Of a stretch of DNA of 64,000 nucleotides, positions 9,916 to 21,800 are shown piece by piece. Location: assembly GCA_020465985.1 (NCBI GenBank), contig JAANYP010002862.1, positions 1 through 64,000 on the forward strand. The letters run 5' to 3'. The position numbers and the translations under genes were made by a program. The notes below the pieces were generated by a model that saw nothing but the letters and a program-made list of their open reading frames with translations, was not told the origin of the DNA and made no database searches. Each line of letters starts with the position of its first letter. Position 1 is the first letter of the stretch. This DNA is from Centrapalus pauciflorus. Lineage: Eukaryota > Streptophyta > Magnoliopsida > Asterales > Asteraceae.

Positions 9916-12546
9916 CTAGTAACCTCTACAAGAACAAAATCCATCCTTAAAATGGTGAAATCTATTTGTATCTCTCAACACGATCTGCCTTCCAACCTTC
10001 TTGGAGATGAATTTCGCCATCTCATGACAATCGCTGCATACCTTACAATTCTTGGTCACCCGTATCGTCCTACCAGGTGGCAGCCTTAATATCCCAAAAC
10101 CCATCGCTAACTTCTCACTATGCCCACAAACCGCAGCTTCTTTCTCCATATCGTCTTTATTGACCAAAGCATATTTTAGTTTAGACGAGTATCCTTCTTT
10201 CTTCATTTCCATTTTCAGCTTTTCTAACAAAGATTCAATCTTTTTAGCCTCAGGATTCTCTTTATCACCTGCAACAAATATGTTAACTTTGCCCTTAATC
10301 TCTATCCAACTACACCCCATATTCTTTCTTAAACCCCGCCGACGAATTCCATCTCTCAACGTCTTCACTTCCTCCCATTTCTCTGCCTCTGCGTATATGT
10401 TAGCCAGAAGTATGTAATGCCCTGTGTTTTCTGGTTCTAATTCGAAAATCCTTTCTGCAACTTTCTCAGCTAGTTTAACATCACGGTGGAATCTGCAACC
10501 GCAAAGTAATGCACCCCAGATAGTGGCATCAGCTTTAACAGGCATCGTTTTGATAAGTTCATATGCTTTTGATAGTTTTCCTGCTCGAGAAAGAAGATCT
10601 ACCATACAAACATAATGTTCTAACTTTGGTTCCATCTTGTAGTCATTTACCATGATGTTGTAGAATTTCCGACCTTCATGGAGCAACCCGGAATGACTAC
10701 AGGCGTAGAGTATAGAAGTAAATGAAGCTTCATCAGGTTTGATACCTTTATCACACATCGTTTTAAAGGTCGATACAGCTTTGTGTCCGAATCCATGCAT
10801 GCCATAACCAGCAATCATGATGGTCCAGGTGACTAGATTCTTCATACTGGTCATATCGAATAGTGATTTCGCTAGAACTAACGCGCCACATTTAATGTAC
10901 ATGTCAATTAGTGCATTCACAATGTATTGGTCTGACAACAACCCTTTTCTCAAAATGTGCCCGTGAATCTCGCGGCCTTTGTTAAAAGCTGCTAGGCTGG
11001 CACATGCAGGAAGGATACATGTGATCGTTACATTATCAGGTTTGATTACACGTTGCATTTCAATAAACAAATCAAGTGCTTCACTAGGAAGGCCATTCTT
11101 CGAGTAACCTCCAATCATGGTATTCCATGAGACGATGTCTTTAAAAGGCATCTCGGAGAAAACAGAATATGAAGCATCCATGCTTCCACATTTAGCGTAC
11201 ATGTCCATGAGAGCATTTGAAACCGGTAGAGATTGCATTTGGTTTTCTCTGATGTAATCATGCACTTCCTTTCCTTTTTGTAATGAACCGTTTGACGCAC
11301 ATGAGTGCAGGATGCTCGTGACAGTAAAATTATCTGGCTTAACGCCTTCCTTTTTCATGTCAAGGAACAACTCAATTGCCTCATTGGATCGACCTTCTCT
11401 TGTGTATCCAGCAATCATTGAAGTCCATGAAACAACGCTTTTTTCAAACATGTTCTCAAATACTTGAAGGGCAGCTTCCATATCACCACATTTTGAATAC
11501 ATATCAAGTAATGTGTTGCTAAACTTCATTTTCTTGTCGAATTTGCATTTTACTGCATAAGCGTGAACTGCTCGGCCCAATGCAAGGGAACCTATATTTG
11601 CACAGGCAACAACAACGCTAACCAATGTAGCCAAATCAACGCTAGGTCCAGAACCAAGCATCTGTTTGAAAACTTCAAAACCCATCTCTGCCAGACCGTT
11701 GGCCACATATCCACTTATCATAGTATTCCAAGTAATCACATCTCGGTCAGGCAAATTATCAAACAGCTTGCGTGCATTATCAATGTTTCCACGCTTAAAG
11801 TACATTGCAATCATGGAATTCACAACAGAATTATCATATCCAAACCCCATCTTTATAACATTACAATGGATCATTTCCCCTAAATTTTCATTCTCAATCG
11901 CTCCCGAGCACTTTAATATACAAGAAAATGTATAAGAATCAGGTTCAACTCCCCCCACTTCTTGCATCATATTGAACAAACACACACTCTCCTCATAATC
12001 ACCCATTTTTGCGTACGCATTCATCATAAAGTTCCATAGAAACACATTCTCTTTCACAATGTTATTAAAAATCCTCCTCCCTGCCCTCAGATCCCCGCAG
12101 CAGACATACATAAACACAAGCTTTGAACCCAGAACGGAATCAAGTTCAATACCCCTCGAACATATCAAATTGTGGACTTTCTTGCCATGATGCAAAGCCT
12201 TTGACTCGGCACAAAGCTGCAGAATGTCACAGTAACTCTTCAAATCAATAATGGTTTCTTCAGATTTAAAAACCAAATCCACGGCCTTTTGAAGATTACC
12301 AATTTCACAGAATCTAATAATATGAGCATTGCAATCTTTAACTTGATCATTAGAGGATGAACTCAGTGATATAGTGGCTGGACTTACTGTATAAGAATCA
12401 GTGTTAAAGCTTGGCGATAAAAGTTGTGAAGATGTTGAAGGTGGTTTTAATTGAAGTTTGACATTTTTATGGTGAAAGTAATGTTTTGGATTTTGTAGTA
12501 GGTGATTTGGGGAGATGATCGTTGTGGTGTTGGTCGTCAACAGCAT
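9916..12546 (-). CDS. DOT4: PPR-DYW RNA editing factor, DOT4 orthologue
   Basis: Intronless gene for a PLS-class pentatricopeptide repeat protein with E/E+ and DYW domains. Known family role: DOT4 (At4g18750) is a plastid protein needed for C-to-U editing of rpoC1. I identified it by remembered similarity along the length, for example NALMDMYAKCGSM, ASLAAFNKGREIHGHILRKG and GALLCGCRFH. Counting from the in-frame ATG at 12687 (923 codons), PPR repeats fill about residues 150-780 and the DYW region about 832-923, with the deaminase zinc motif HSE at 856-858 and CKVC at 881-884. I prefer the ATG at 12546 (876 aa): it starts a Ser/Thr/Asn-rich transit-like leader and gives nearly the Arabidopsis length. 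The protein ends CSCRGY followed by TAG then TGA, so the terminal Trp of the DYW consensus is missing. Confidence 0.9.
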   Translation of the reverse strand: MLLTTNTTTIISPNHLLQNPKHYFHHKNVKLQLKPPSTSSQLLSPSFNTDSYTVSPATISLSSSSNDQVKDCNAHIIRFCEIGNLQKAVDLVFKSEETIIDLKSYCDILQLCAESKALHHGKKVHNLICSRGIELDSVLGSKLVFMYVCCGDLRAGRRIFNNIVKENVFLWNFMMNAYAKMGDYEESVCLFNMMQEVGGVEPDSYTFSCILKCSGAIENENLGEMIHCNVIKMGFGYDNSVVNSMIAMYFKRGNIDNARKLFDNLPDRDVITWNTMISGYVANGLAEMGFEVFKQMLGSGPSVDLATLVSVVVACANIGSLALGRAVHAYAVKCKFDKKMKFSNTLLDMYSKCGDMEAALQVFENMFEKSVVSWTSMIAGYTREGRSNEAIELFLDMKKEGVKPDNFTVTSILHSCASNGSLQKGKEVHDYIRENQMQSLPVSNALMDMYAKCGSMDASYSVFSEMPFKDIVSWNTMIGGYSKNGLPSEALDLFIEMQRVIKPDNVTITCILPACASLAAFNKGREIHGHILRKGLLSDQYIVNALIDMYIKCGALVLAKSLFDMTSMKNLVTWTIMIAGYGMHGFGHKAVSTFKTMCDKGIKPDEASFTSILYACSHSGLLHEGRKFYNIMVNDYKMEPKLEHYVCMVDLLSRAGKLSKAYELIKTMPVKADATIWGALLCGCRFHRDVKLAEKVAERIFELEPENTGHYILLANIYAEAEKWEEVKTLRDGIRRRGLRKNMGCSWIEIKGKVNIFVAGDKENPEAKKIESLLEKLKMEMKKEGYSSKLKYALVNKDDMEKEAAVCGHSEKLAMGFGILRLPPGRTIRVTKNCKVCSDCHEMAKFISKKVGRQIVLRDTNRFHHFKDGFCSCRGY

Positions 12547-13585
12547 GTTGTTGACTGGGTGACTCTTGTAGTCTTGTTCGCCCAATTCAAGAAGCTGCAG
12601 CAGCTCTTTCAGGTACTGAAGATGAATAAGCTGCAAAACTCCAAACTTGTTCTTTCCGTCCCCTAATGGTCCTATAAAATTACACAAGGTCCTAGTAGTT
12701 TGAATTTGGGCAAAAGTTTACAACTAATAGAAATGAAAAACATTTTATAAATTATGATAATAATGTTTCTGTAATCATCACTAAAATTGTAAAATTAGCT
12801 TGGTCTAGTTGATCACTGCACCAAAAACGTTTTCATAAAAGTCCATCAACTTAAAACGTTTTCGTAAAAAATGACTGTACATAAAATGTTTCATTTCTTA
12901 AGTTATTGAGGAATGCAAAATTATCTCATATGATAATGAATTTCATTACCCCTAAGTTATTGAGGAATGCAAAATTATCTCATACGACTGTAATGAATTA
13001 TTTCATTATATAAAATCAACCAATACTTTTAATTATCATTATTAACCGCATCCCATAGTGAATGATTGTTTTTTTTTACTTTAAAACATATGTATAGCAA
13101 ATATGGCGCTTAAACTCTTCAATTCTTGCAACCATAGCTTGATCAGTAGATATTAAAATTGAAAAAGTCTTCATCATACTCTCTGAAGAGTTCATTATGA
13201 AAAATAAACATTGCTTTTCATTTTTAACGGTTTAATTCTAGTAAAATTTATTTCTGGTTTTCAAAAATTTAACTTATAACCCCACGTAAACCGAGTTTCA
13301 AAAAAACAAAAAAACCAAGTTATAATAGGTGGATTTTCAAAAATCAAAAAATTTTAAATAACTTAAGCATTTTATAGATAAAAAATAACACAAAGGACTA
13401 AATTGCAAAAAATTAAAAACAAGTTTGATTTTTATCATAATAAACCCTATTCTCAAACATAAAGTTGGGAATATTTTCTTCACTAGTAAAGATTCAACAA
13501 GCAGAAAAGAAGAAACAACAGTACTAATAGAATATCTAGTGCACCCAGGCCAAGTACAAATTCCGCTACTTTAACCGACAACCTA
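12547..13585. other. Intergenic between DOT4 and RPL11
   Basis: Holds the DOT4 5' flank and the RPL11 3' flank. Two direct copies of a roughly 30 bp block beginning TAAGTTATTGAGGAATGC lie near 12899 and 12954. The in-frame ATG at 12687 leaves a longer DOT4 reading frame possible. No other gene is visible. Confidence 0.55.
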
Positions 13586-16500
13586 TTATGCTCCAATTTG
13601 TTGAGATTTGTTAAGAATTACTCCCTCGTATTTCACCTGAAACCACTTCATTGCATCTTCCTTTGTAACTCTATGTTGGATGCCAACACGAGCCTTGCAC
13701 CTACGCCGGCGACCAACACGGTAACCAGGGCGTTCTAGAACCACAAAGAAGTCCATACCATAGATACCAGTGGAAGGATCATACCTGTGTAAAGAAAGAG
13801 TTTAATAACAAATTTATGCTTCAGTTTTATCATTCTTCATGGTGGGGGCTTGAATCATCTTAATTATCTTCTTCACCAAAGGAAACAATGACTTACTTGA
13901 TACCCAGATCAATATGTTCCTGAATACCAAATCCAAAGCAACCAGTGTCACTAAAGTTGCGTCTTAGCAGCTCATATTCTTTGACCTTCAAACCACTCTC
14001 CAGAAGCTGCATTGCCTTATCTCCTCTAACAGTGACATAGCATGCAATCTTCTCATTACGCCTGATCCCAAATGACCTCACAGTGTACCTAGCTGTACCA
14101 AATGAACCCAAAACATAAACAAACCAAGCTTTACCAAGATCTGCCATGCTAGACACCCCATATTACCTTTTATAAACAATGCAGCTATATGTTGGTCTGT
14201 TGGTGTAACAACCACCAATATCATGTTTGCCCATTATAAGTTTATAATTATGTCATGTGGTAAAAAAATTTATTAATTTCGAACACAAGGTGTTCACTTT
14301 TCCAACATAACACAACTTATTGTGAGTGATCATTTTCTATTCAGTAGACGACTCATAAATGGTTTCTACAATTCCAACATCCAGTACCTATCGTGTGTGT
14401 GTGTGTGAGTGAGAGAGACTATTCTGGCTAGAGAGTTGTAGATTCGTAAAACAGGAGAAGAGCCATGTTTCAATGTGCTGTCATGATCACATTCTCAGTT
14501 TCGCACGAGGTTCCCAGTTTAGCTTACGGAATTTTTATTCAATTGTGTGTTCATATATTTTTACACAACTATATTATGTTCTTTATCAGTTTTGTTTTGG
14601 AAAAAATAAAGGTGGGTTGTGCCAAGTAGAAAGTGGGTAGTGGAAAAAACTTAGTGATTTCTTCAGTTTGATGAATAATGCTGAAAACAGAATATGAAGA
14701 TGAAAAGCTTTAAAATGAAAAAGATTACATAATACTCGAAGACGAAGAATAAGAAGAAGAATTACAATGTATTCATGACTGTCTTGTCTGTATTGGCCCC
14801 TCAATACAAACTTTTTCCATTTAAGCAGTTGCTATATTTAGGCATTTGTTAAGCCCCAACTATTTATAGTAATATAAAGTATTGAATCTGAAGTATTTCT
14901 GATGTTAATCTTTGTACCTTATAATCTATAATATACCAAGGCGTTTCCCCAACCAAGTAGTTGTAGGTTCAAGTCTCATTTGAGAGTATTGAATCTGAAG
15001 TATTTCTGATGTTAATCAGTGTACCTTATAATATATAATATACCAAGGCGTTTCCCCAACCAAGTGATTGTGGGTTCAAGTCTCATTTGAGAGTTGAATC
15101 TGAAATATTTCTGATGTTAATCTCTGTACCTTATACTATATATAATATAACCAAGGTGTATCCCCCGCCCAAAATAAACCAAGTGGTTGAGGGTTCAAGT
15201 CTCATTTGAGACAGGTGGTAGTCAGGGGCGGATGTAGTTTAGATTTTCGGGTGTCACTCGACACCGATAAAATTTTAAAATACTGAGTTAGTGTCAAAAT
15301 TTGAGTGACACCTATGATTTTTTTTGAGTGACACCTATGAAAAATATGTAAACGTATCATATACATATATAATTTATATTTGTTGTCTTTATTACCCACA
15401 TTTATTGAAATATCACTGATTTTTAATCATAAAAATTTAAAAGATAAAAAAAAAGCACAATAGAATTTTAAAAGAAGAAGCAAATAATCAACCAAAATCT
15501 TAAAAAAAACCCCCAAAAAGTCTTGTTATTTGTTAAATTTGTGTTGGGAATCCATTCTGGCGACCCGATTCGTCTTATAAATTTTTTTAAAAATTGAAGT
15601 ATTAAATTTACTCTAAAAAGTGACACCGATAACTGAAATTTCTGGATCCGCCCCTGGTGGTAGTGTAGGATATATAGGTAGTTGTGTTGTTTGCCTTTCC
15701 AACAATACCTTATATTATAGAATACATCATGAATATCAGCTATTTGGTATGAAAAATACTAATGAAGAAGATGGCTCCTAAGTAAAATTAAGAGAAGTAA
15801 AGTGTATACTGCTTAGAAGGCACGGCGACAGACCAAGAAAAGATAGTAAAGTAAGTAGAACTAGAAATCAAAAGAGCAAGCTTTGTTCAAAAGCTCAAAA
15901 TATAGAACTCATAGTTTACATTGAGTCATCACCAAATTTCGGATACACGTTCTCATCTGGGACTCTTACCTCTAAATTGCAAAGAAAAGAGTATGAACCA
16001 AAGGTAGGGAAAGCCATGTTAAAGAAATTTAGGGTAAGCTTCATCCTAATCTTTGATATTGGTAAGAGTTTCATAAAGTAACTTTACTGATTAGTATAGT
16101 TACCAGTTTAGATTTACAAACATATTCAAATTTTTGCTTAAATCAAAGTAAATCACAGTACTTATAATCAGTTGACTCAAACAAAAGGACTAAGCTTAAT
16201 ATTTTGAGGCATTGAGCGTTTTGACACCATTTCCGTGTCTCCTCTTCTCAATCACTTTTTATACTTGGTAAAAATTTAAAGTTGTATTTGTTTAGTTACT
16301 TCACATTAGGAAATATGTATTGATTACTCTCGAGTCTCGTCAGGTACAGTATCAGTATTCACTGAGTGTAGATTCTACACAATAAGCTAGTAACTTCATA
16401 AACATGACAAAGCAGTTCAATTATATGATTAATGTGGTATCTAAGTTCTCAATGAAGAGCCAAGAATAATTTGCTCAATACAAGTTGGATTGTCTAAGGG

Positions 16501-16998
16501 CTCCCGATTCAAATTCAGCTTCAAAGATTAATAAGTTAAATTAAATCAATAGAACAGAAGAAATGCAATAAATGATTAATGGTAGATAGTAAATTGTAAA
16601 TTGCATCTCACCCTTGGAAAAGACTGGAGACTGGCCACTCAGCTGCTCCAAAACCTAATAACCATTAATCAATACGACAAAAGAAATCAGAAAGTGCACA
16701 TACACAGAAACAAACATGCATACATATATAGGGACTAGAGAGAGGGGGAAAGGAAAGAAGAACGGACCTTGGCAGCGCGAGTAAGACGATCTCCGCTCTC
16801 ACCGACAGAGATGTTAAGGACGAGTTTCTGAACCTTAATCTCTCTCATTGGATTGGCTTGCTTCCTCTCTGACGCCTGGAATACATGCCATTGGTCAAAA
16901 TCATCATCCAAAGCAAACAATCGTATTAATTACATCAAGGATACGAAATCAATAACTCATTCATTATGTGTTGAATCGTCTGTAAAATAGAGTACCAT
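13586..16998 (-). CDS. RPL11: Cytosolic 60S ribosomal protein uL5 (L11)
   Basis: Five coding exons, in transcript order: 16996-16998 (the ATG only), 16768-16875, 16612-16654, 13897-14092 and 13586-13784, all with GT-AG introns. They total 549 bp, encoding 182 aa, the usual plant length. The product is the 60S subunit protein that contacts 5S rRNA in the central protuberance. Recognisable segments are KVQKLVLNISVGESGDRLTR (exon 2), LEQLSGQSPVFSK (exon 3), RRNFSDTGCFGFGIQEHIDL (exon 4) and KWFQVKYEGVILNKS (exon 5). Phases join cleanly: AAG G|CT AGG between exons 3 and 4, and ATC AA|G TAT between exons 4 and 5. Intron 3 is about 2.5 kb and contains a tandem repeat and a hAT MITE. The promoter carries a telo-box and a TATA box. 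Confidence 0.95.
14879..15211 (+). repeat. Three-unit tandem repeat with tRNA-like B boxes
   Basis: Three consecutive units of about 106, 107 and 120 bp in RPL11 intron 3. Each runs from TTGAATCTGAA through ATTTCTGATGTTAATC to GGTTCAAGTCTCATTTGAGA. The GGTTCAAGTC segment resembles a pol III B box, so the unit may derive from a SINE fragment. No A box is obvious. The hAT MITE at 15223 starts just after the third unit. Confidence 0.8.
15223..15656. mobile_element. hAT-type MITE in RPL11 intron 3
   Basis: The 434 bp element has termini CAGGGGCGGATGTAG and, on the opposite strand, CAGGGGCGGATCCAG. This CAGGGGCGGA end is familiar from plant hAT-derived MITEs. A perfect 8 bp target duplication GTGGTAGT flanks it at 15215-15222 and 15657-15664, which is diagnostic of hAT transposition. 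There is no coding capacity. It lies about 1 kb from either intron border and should not disturb splicing. Confidence 0.93.
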
Positions 16999-17040
16999 TG
17001 CTGCTGCTGCTGCGAGTGCGTACAATTACAGCGGTGGGTA

Positions 17041-17115
17041 TGGGCTGAGGATGAAAACGAGAAGCAGCGGGCAAGGAAAGGTTTTATAAGGCCGCCCTCA
17101 ACTCTGCTAGGGTTT
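17041..17115 (-). promoter_or_regulatory. RPL11 core promoter: telo-box, TATA box, site II-like motif
   Basis: Upstream of the RPL11 ATG, read on the minus strand, there is a telo-box AAACCCTA (17108-17115), then CTTATAAAAC (17081-17090) as a TATA box, then AGCCCA (17041-17046), the complement of the site II core TGGGCT. Another AGCCCA lies near 17180. Telo-box plus site II motifs are the known signature of plant ribosomal protein promoters, where they link expression to cell growth. Only the motifs are seen; activity is inferred. Confidence 0.75.
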
Positions 17116-18864
17116 TTGTTGTTATAAACCAAGCATAAACGGTGGAAATTGACGATGACGCATTTTCACGTTGAGTTTTGGGCTTTGATTTTGTAACATT
17201 CGTAAAAATATTTTTTCATTATTGAAAAAAATACCGAAAGGTAATATAATATTAAAAAAAATTGATAATGAAGAAATTGTAAAAATCTTTTGACGAGAAA
17301 GGTAACAGAAAGGTAATGTAAATATTTTAACCGAGAAATGACAGAAAATTCAAATATTAGGGCAATAATGATAAAAAATTTATTATTCTTTTTACTAAAA
17401 AATAGCATAAAATTAAAAATTTACGTTTTTAATTGGTTATCAATACCCTTTTTGTCAAATTTGAATTTTTTGTTATCTTTTTTAGCATTGGCCTAAAAAA
17501 TTTTACATGACCCTTTGTTGTCAATTTTTAAATTTTATATTACTTTTTTTTTGGTAATTTGTCATTCTATTTAAAAGAGATGGTTGTGAAGTTTGAATAA
17601 TTATTGTTAGATTAAAATTGATTCGCTTATATTGAATTGAATTAAATATTTTAATTAAATAAAGATTAGTTTATATTAATTTAAATTAATTATATGTTAT
17701 ATTAGTTAACTTAGATAAACAATTTAGTTAATATAACTTGATAGACTAATTATTTAATTTTATATTAATTAAACTGATTTTAGTATATTAACTAAATAAC
17801 ATACTAGATTATATTACGTTGAAGTAGATATATATCATATTTAATTTAGTTATTCAAACAAATAAAAAATTATATTATGTACTAAATAAATTAGTATTTT
17901 TACTAATTAAATCGAATAATTATTTTTAACTAATTAATTAAAATTGTCTTCAACCTTAGTATACGTAGGTAGAAAGAATAGGATGTATAAGGTAGGATGT
18001 TTTGAATATGTGTAAGGTAAGAGTAGGAAGGTGGATAGCACAGAGAAAATAGGGTAGGGTAAGACATGTTGGGTTGGCATAGGGTAGAAGTAATTGTGAG
18101 GTACGTAAGGTAAGGTAGGATGAGATATCATAATATAGGTAATGTATAGGAAGATAGTTTAGGATGGTTGAGTATAATAGGATAGGAGTAAACGTGTGAG
18201 GTAGGATTGCTAAGGTACGATGTGCAAGGTAGGGTAGTGTAGGGGTAAAGGTAGGGCTTGGTAGATAAGGTAACATGGAGTAGGGTGGGTAGGGGTGGTG
18301 GGTAGCGAGAACTTGGGTACCCATGAGCCATAACTCCATAAGGTATGAGGTTCATTGTTTAACCAAAATGTTTATATCTTCAACCCCATACATAGCTTCA
18401 TATCCATACCCTTACTCCAAATGCCCCCTTACAACATTGGACAAGAGGAGTAAGTTTCAATCACATGTATATCGTTCTAAGAGACCTTTACATAAGCAAC
18501 TTAAGCCTGACAACTACCAAGGGTCGCAATGCAAAGTACCATATGCCAACTACATAAGAGGCACAAACAGATGTCAACCACAAGGAACACCTCACCCAGA
18601 TACCCAAAAAACATATATATTTGATAGTCACTAGTCGATTTCTTTTCAATTTGATTCTGTTTCTATGTATAAATTTCATACTAGAAAATATGTACAAGAT
18701 GATCTGTTCTCTTTTTTCTTATCTGATGGCCGATGCTCTGTAGGGATAATATCAGTTGCAGTTGCAGCAGACTGGACTTCCAGATGCCTTGATACTTACA
18801 GTTGATCCTTTGCCCTTTGGAGTGCTGATATCGTTTTGAACTCCACAAACATCCCCATGCAACA
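17116..18864. other. Intergenic between RPL11 and BIN2-like gene
   Basis: Shared region holding the RPL11 distal promoter and the BIN2-like 3' flank. 17220-17940 is AT-rich without genes. The 18600-18864 part probably includes the BIN2-like 3' UTR, but I see no certain polyadenylation signal. Confidence 0.5.
17960..18310 (+). repeat. Degenerate GGTAGG/GGTAAGG purine-rich minisatellite
   Basis: About 350 bp in which the plus strand is made largely of variants of GGTAGG, GTAAGG and GGGTAGGG, with few C. The minus strand is correspondingly rich in CCTACC and CTTACC, so several reading frames stay open with Pro/Leu/Tyr-rich translations that are not proteins. The motif is not the plant telomere repeat TTTAGGG. 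Confidence 0.7.
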
Positions 18865-21800
18865 TTATGTACCAGTTGGATGTACAAAGCGTTGACTCGT
18901 TTGCCTCTTAATGTGCTCTGGGATTAGCTTGTTCACAAGCTCGGGCGATGTTCCAATCAACTAGACCAAATAAAACAATTTAGTAGAAAAAACTGTCAAT
19001 CCGACATATTTACATCATCACAATGAACAAAGATGTTAATAGTTTAAACACATACCTCCTCTTTGAAGTTGAATAGAGGGGGTAAAGGTTGACCATCTGG
19101 TAAGCGAACATTAGGTTGTCGAATCTCATCAAAGAAAGGATGTGTCATGGCTTCAAGCTGCAAAATATGAAGGTCAGTTAAAATAAAAATCACACACATA
19201 CACACAACATGGCAATAAAAAAGCCTGTTATGATTACTTAAACTTCACACCAACAAACAAAATAACATAACATAGACGGCATAAAAAGGTGAGGTCGTCG
19301 TAGAAGTTACTGCATTGCAACGAAGACTTGGAGAGTATTGCAGGAGTCGTGATGCAAGATCAATTGCTTCAGGAGGCATCCGCTTCTGGAAAACCTGAAA
19401 AAGAATAATATCTTTTTCCAGTTGGTGAAAAATGAAACAAGTTACTGAATCCAGAATTTTATAGACAAGCATCTTTTCGCTTATTTATTTATTTTGACTC
19501 TTTTTCTTTATTGGTTTACTGTTTATGCATATCATTTATATAAAAATATTGGTTTCTTTTATAATTTTATTCTATTTGATATAGATTTTTCCTTCTTTTC
19601 AATGGGTATATATGTACATATTCACATAAATATTCATGTTTTATTATTTGTGCATATTAAAAATCATTTTTAAAACAAATATTATAAGTTTACTTCATAA
19701 TTTCAAGTCAAATGGAAAGCTACATATGCCATGTGAAAGTATGTGACATCTTGTCGTGATACAAGGCATCAATTGGCTTCATGTTATTTTTGAACTATGA
19801 CATGATAATGTCATTCAAAATATATACTTCGGTGTTACCAATTGATGTTATGTACAGAATACTAAGAAAATAATAATTAGCATCAATCTTATTCAAATCC
19901 TTCAATCACTACATTGGTCTTCTTGCATTAATTAGAAAATGGCAGTATTTTATGTTTTAGACATGAGTTACATAAAATAAAAGTAAGAAAGAACAAAGAA
20001 TCATACCTTGTGCCAGGGGTGAGCCTTTACTTGAGGAAATCTAAAATCAGTGTAGTTTGGATTCATACAACGGAGTTCTTCTCGAGTTGGTGTTCCCAGA
20101 ACCTGATGAATTAAGTATAAGAAACTCCAATCAGTATACACAGTTGGTTTATTGTTAAGGTTTTTGCCAAAAACACACACACCTTTATAATCTCCACAAG
20201 CTGACCCACTGCATTTTCTCCAGGAAATAGCGGCTAGAAATTATACCACACAAAAGTTCAGCAAGTTTTAGGACTGTCTTTTAGTATGTTTAAAAACAAT
20301 TACAGCTGCTGACCTGTCCCAAAAGAAGCTCAGCAAGAATGCAACCCGCAGACCAGATATCAATAGAAGTAGTATACTCCGTTGCACCAAATATGAGTTC
20401 TGGGGCTCGGTAAAACCTTGAGCATATATATGATATATTTGATTCTCCCTTCACCTGACAAGAACAAATACATGTGTGAGCATACAAAATATGACATTCC
20501 GGTGAGTAATATAGACAACAACTGTTGAACATACAAGCTTTTTCGCACTTCCGAAATCGCAAATCTTCACTTGGTGGCTGAGAGGATCAACCTACGGAAA
20601 CACAACTACTGTAAACAAGGACCACAAGATTGAAAGAAGAAAACAAATTTAAAGAAACATCATCAGGTTACTAAACTAAGATGAATTCGCACCAGAACAT
20701 TCTGAGGCTTCAAGTCCCTGTGGCATACCCCAGCAACCAAATGCATATACGCCAACCCCTTAAAAATCTGGAAATCATTCATTAGTGATTCCAGTGAAGC
20801 GAGTAACAAAACAAACTCTTTAAAACGAAACTCACTTGGTATGTGTAAAGTTTCACATAGATAAGAGGCATCGTTTGGTGTGAATTGCTGTAATGATTTA
20901 TAACTCGAAAAATTGTCTCTGGGACATATTCCATTACGAGATTCAAGTAAAGCTCATCGTTGGTTGTAGTTGAATAGAAACAATGTTTCAAAGAAACCAC
21001 ATTTGGATGGTCCATTGTGCGCATTAATTGCAGCTCACGATTCTTGTATCTTCTGTCTTGCAAAACCTTTTTCACAGCAACAGTTTCTCCTGTTTCAAGG
21101 CATTTTGCCTGAAAGTGAAGAAAGTTAGATGAAATAATAATGAGAACTCGATTTAATACTGCCGTAAGAATGGTAAAGCCAATTGCACCTGGAAAACGAT
21201 TCCAAATGAGCCAGTCCCCACAACGCGCTCTGCCATGTAACTAACAGTCTAAAAAGAGGAAACAATAAATATGGCAACAATAATCAGATGTGTACAATAT
21301 CACAACGATAATCAAACAATGTTTGACCCGATATAATCAACCAATTCCTAGTGAGAAAACTAAATTGGGTTCCACGTAGTAACCATATCGAAAACATGCC
21401 ATACCTGCTTTGGCTCCCCATTCTTGCCTCCAATGGTTGTAGATATGATATGACCTGTTTCCGCTTCATTACAGTCGACCAGAGAAGCTGACATCTCCTG
21501 CAATGTTACATGGCAATCGCTTTTTAATATAAGAAACAGACACTGATCATGGTACTCATTCAAACATGATCATATACATAAATTATACAGCTTTTATACA
21601 CGCTGAAGCTGTAATAATAAGGGATATAAATATACCAGGTACAGGAAGTAAAGAATAAATGCAGAAAGAAAGAAAAGGAAAGTAAAAATTGATTAAGACC
21701 AAGGCATCAAGCGAAGTACCAATAACCTCCAAACCCTAACTCAAGGAAACCCTATGTTTAGCTGCAGCAAAGTTTTATAAAATTCAAATAACTTTCCAAA

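Noticed and set aside
10052..11935. Plus-strand open frames inside the DOT4-like gene
   Set aside because: They are antisense shadows of a coding sequence whose PPR repeats and DYW motifs are unambiguous on the minus strand.
17934..18355. Open frames on the minus strand with Pro/Leu/Tyr-rich translations
   Set aside because: They arise from the degenerate CCTACC/CTTACC minisatellite; several overlapping frames stay open for the same compositional reason and none resembles a protein.
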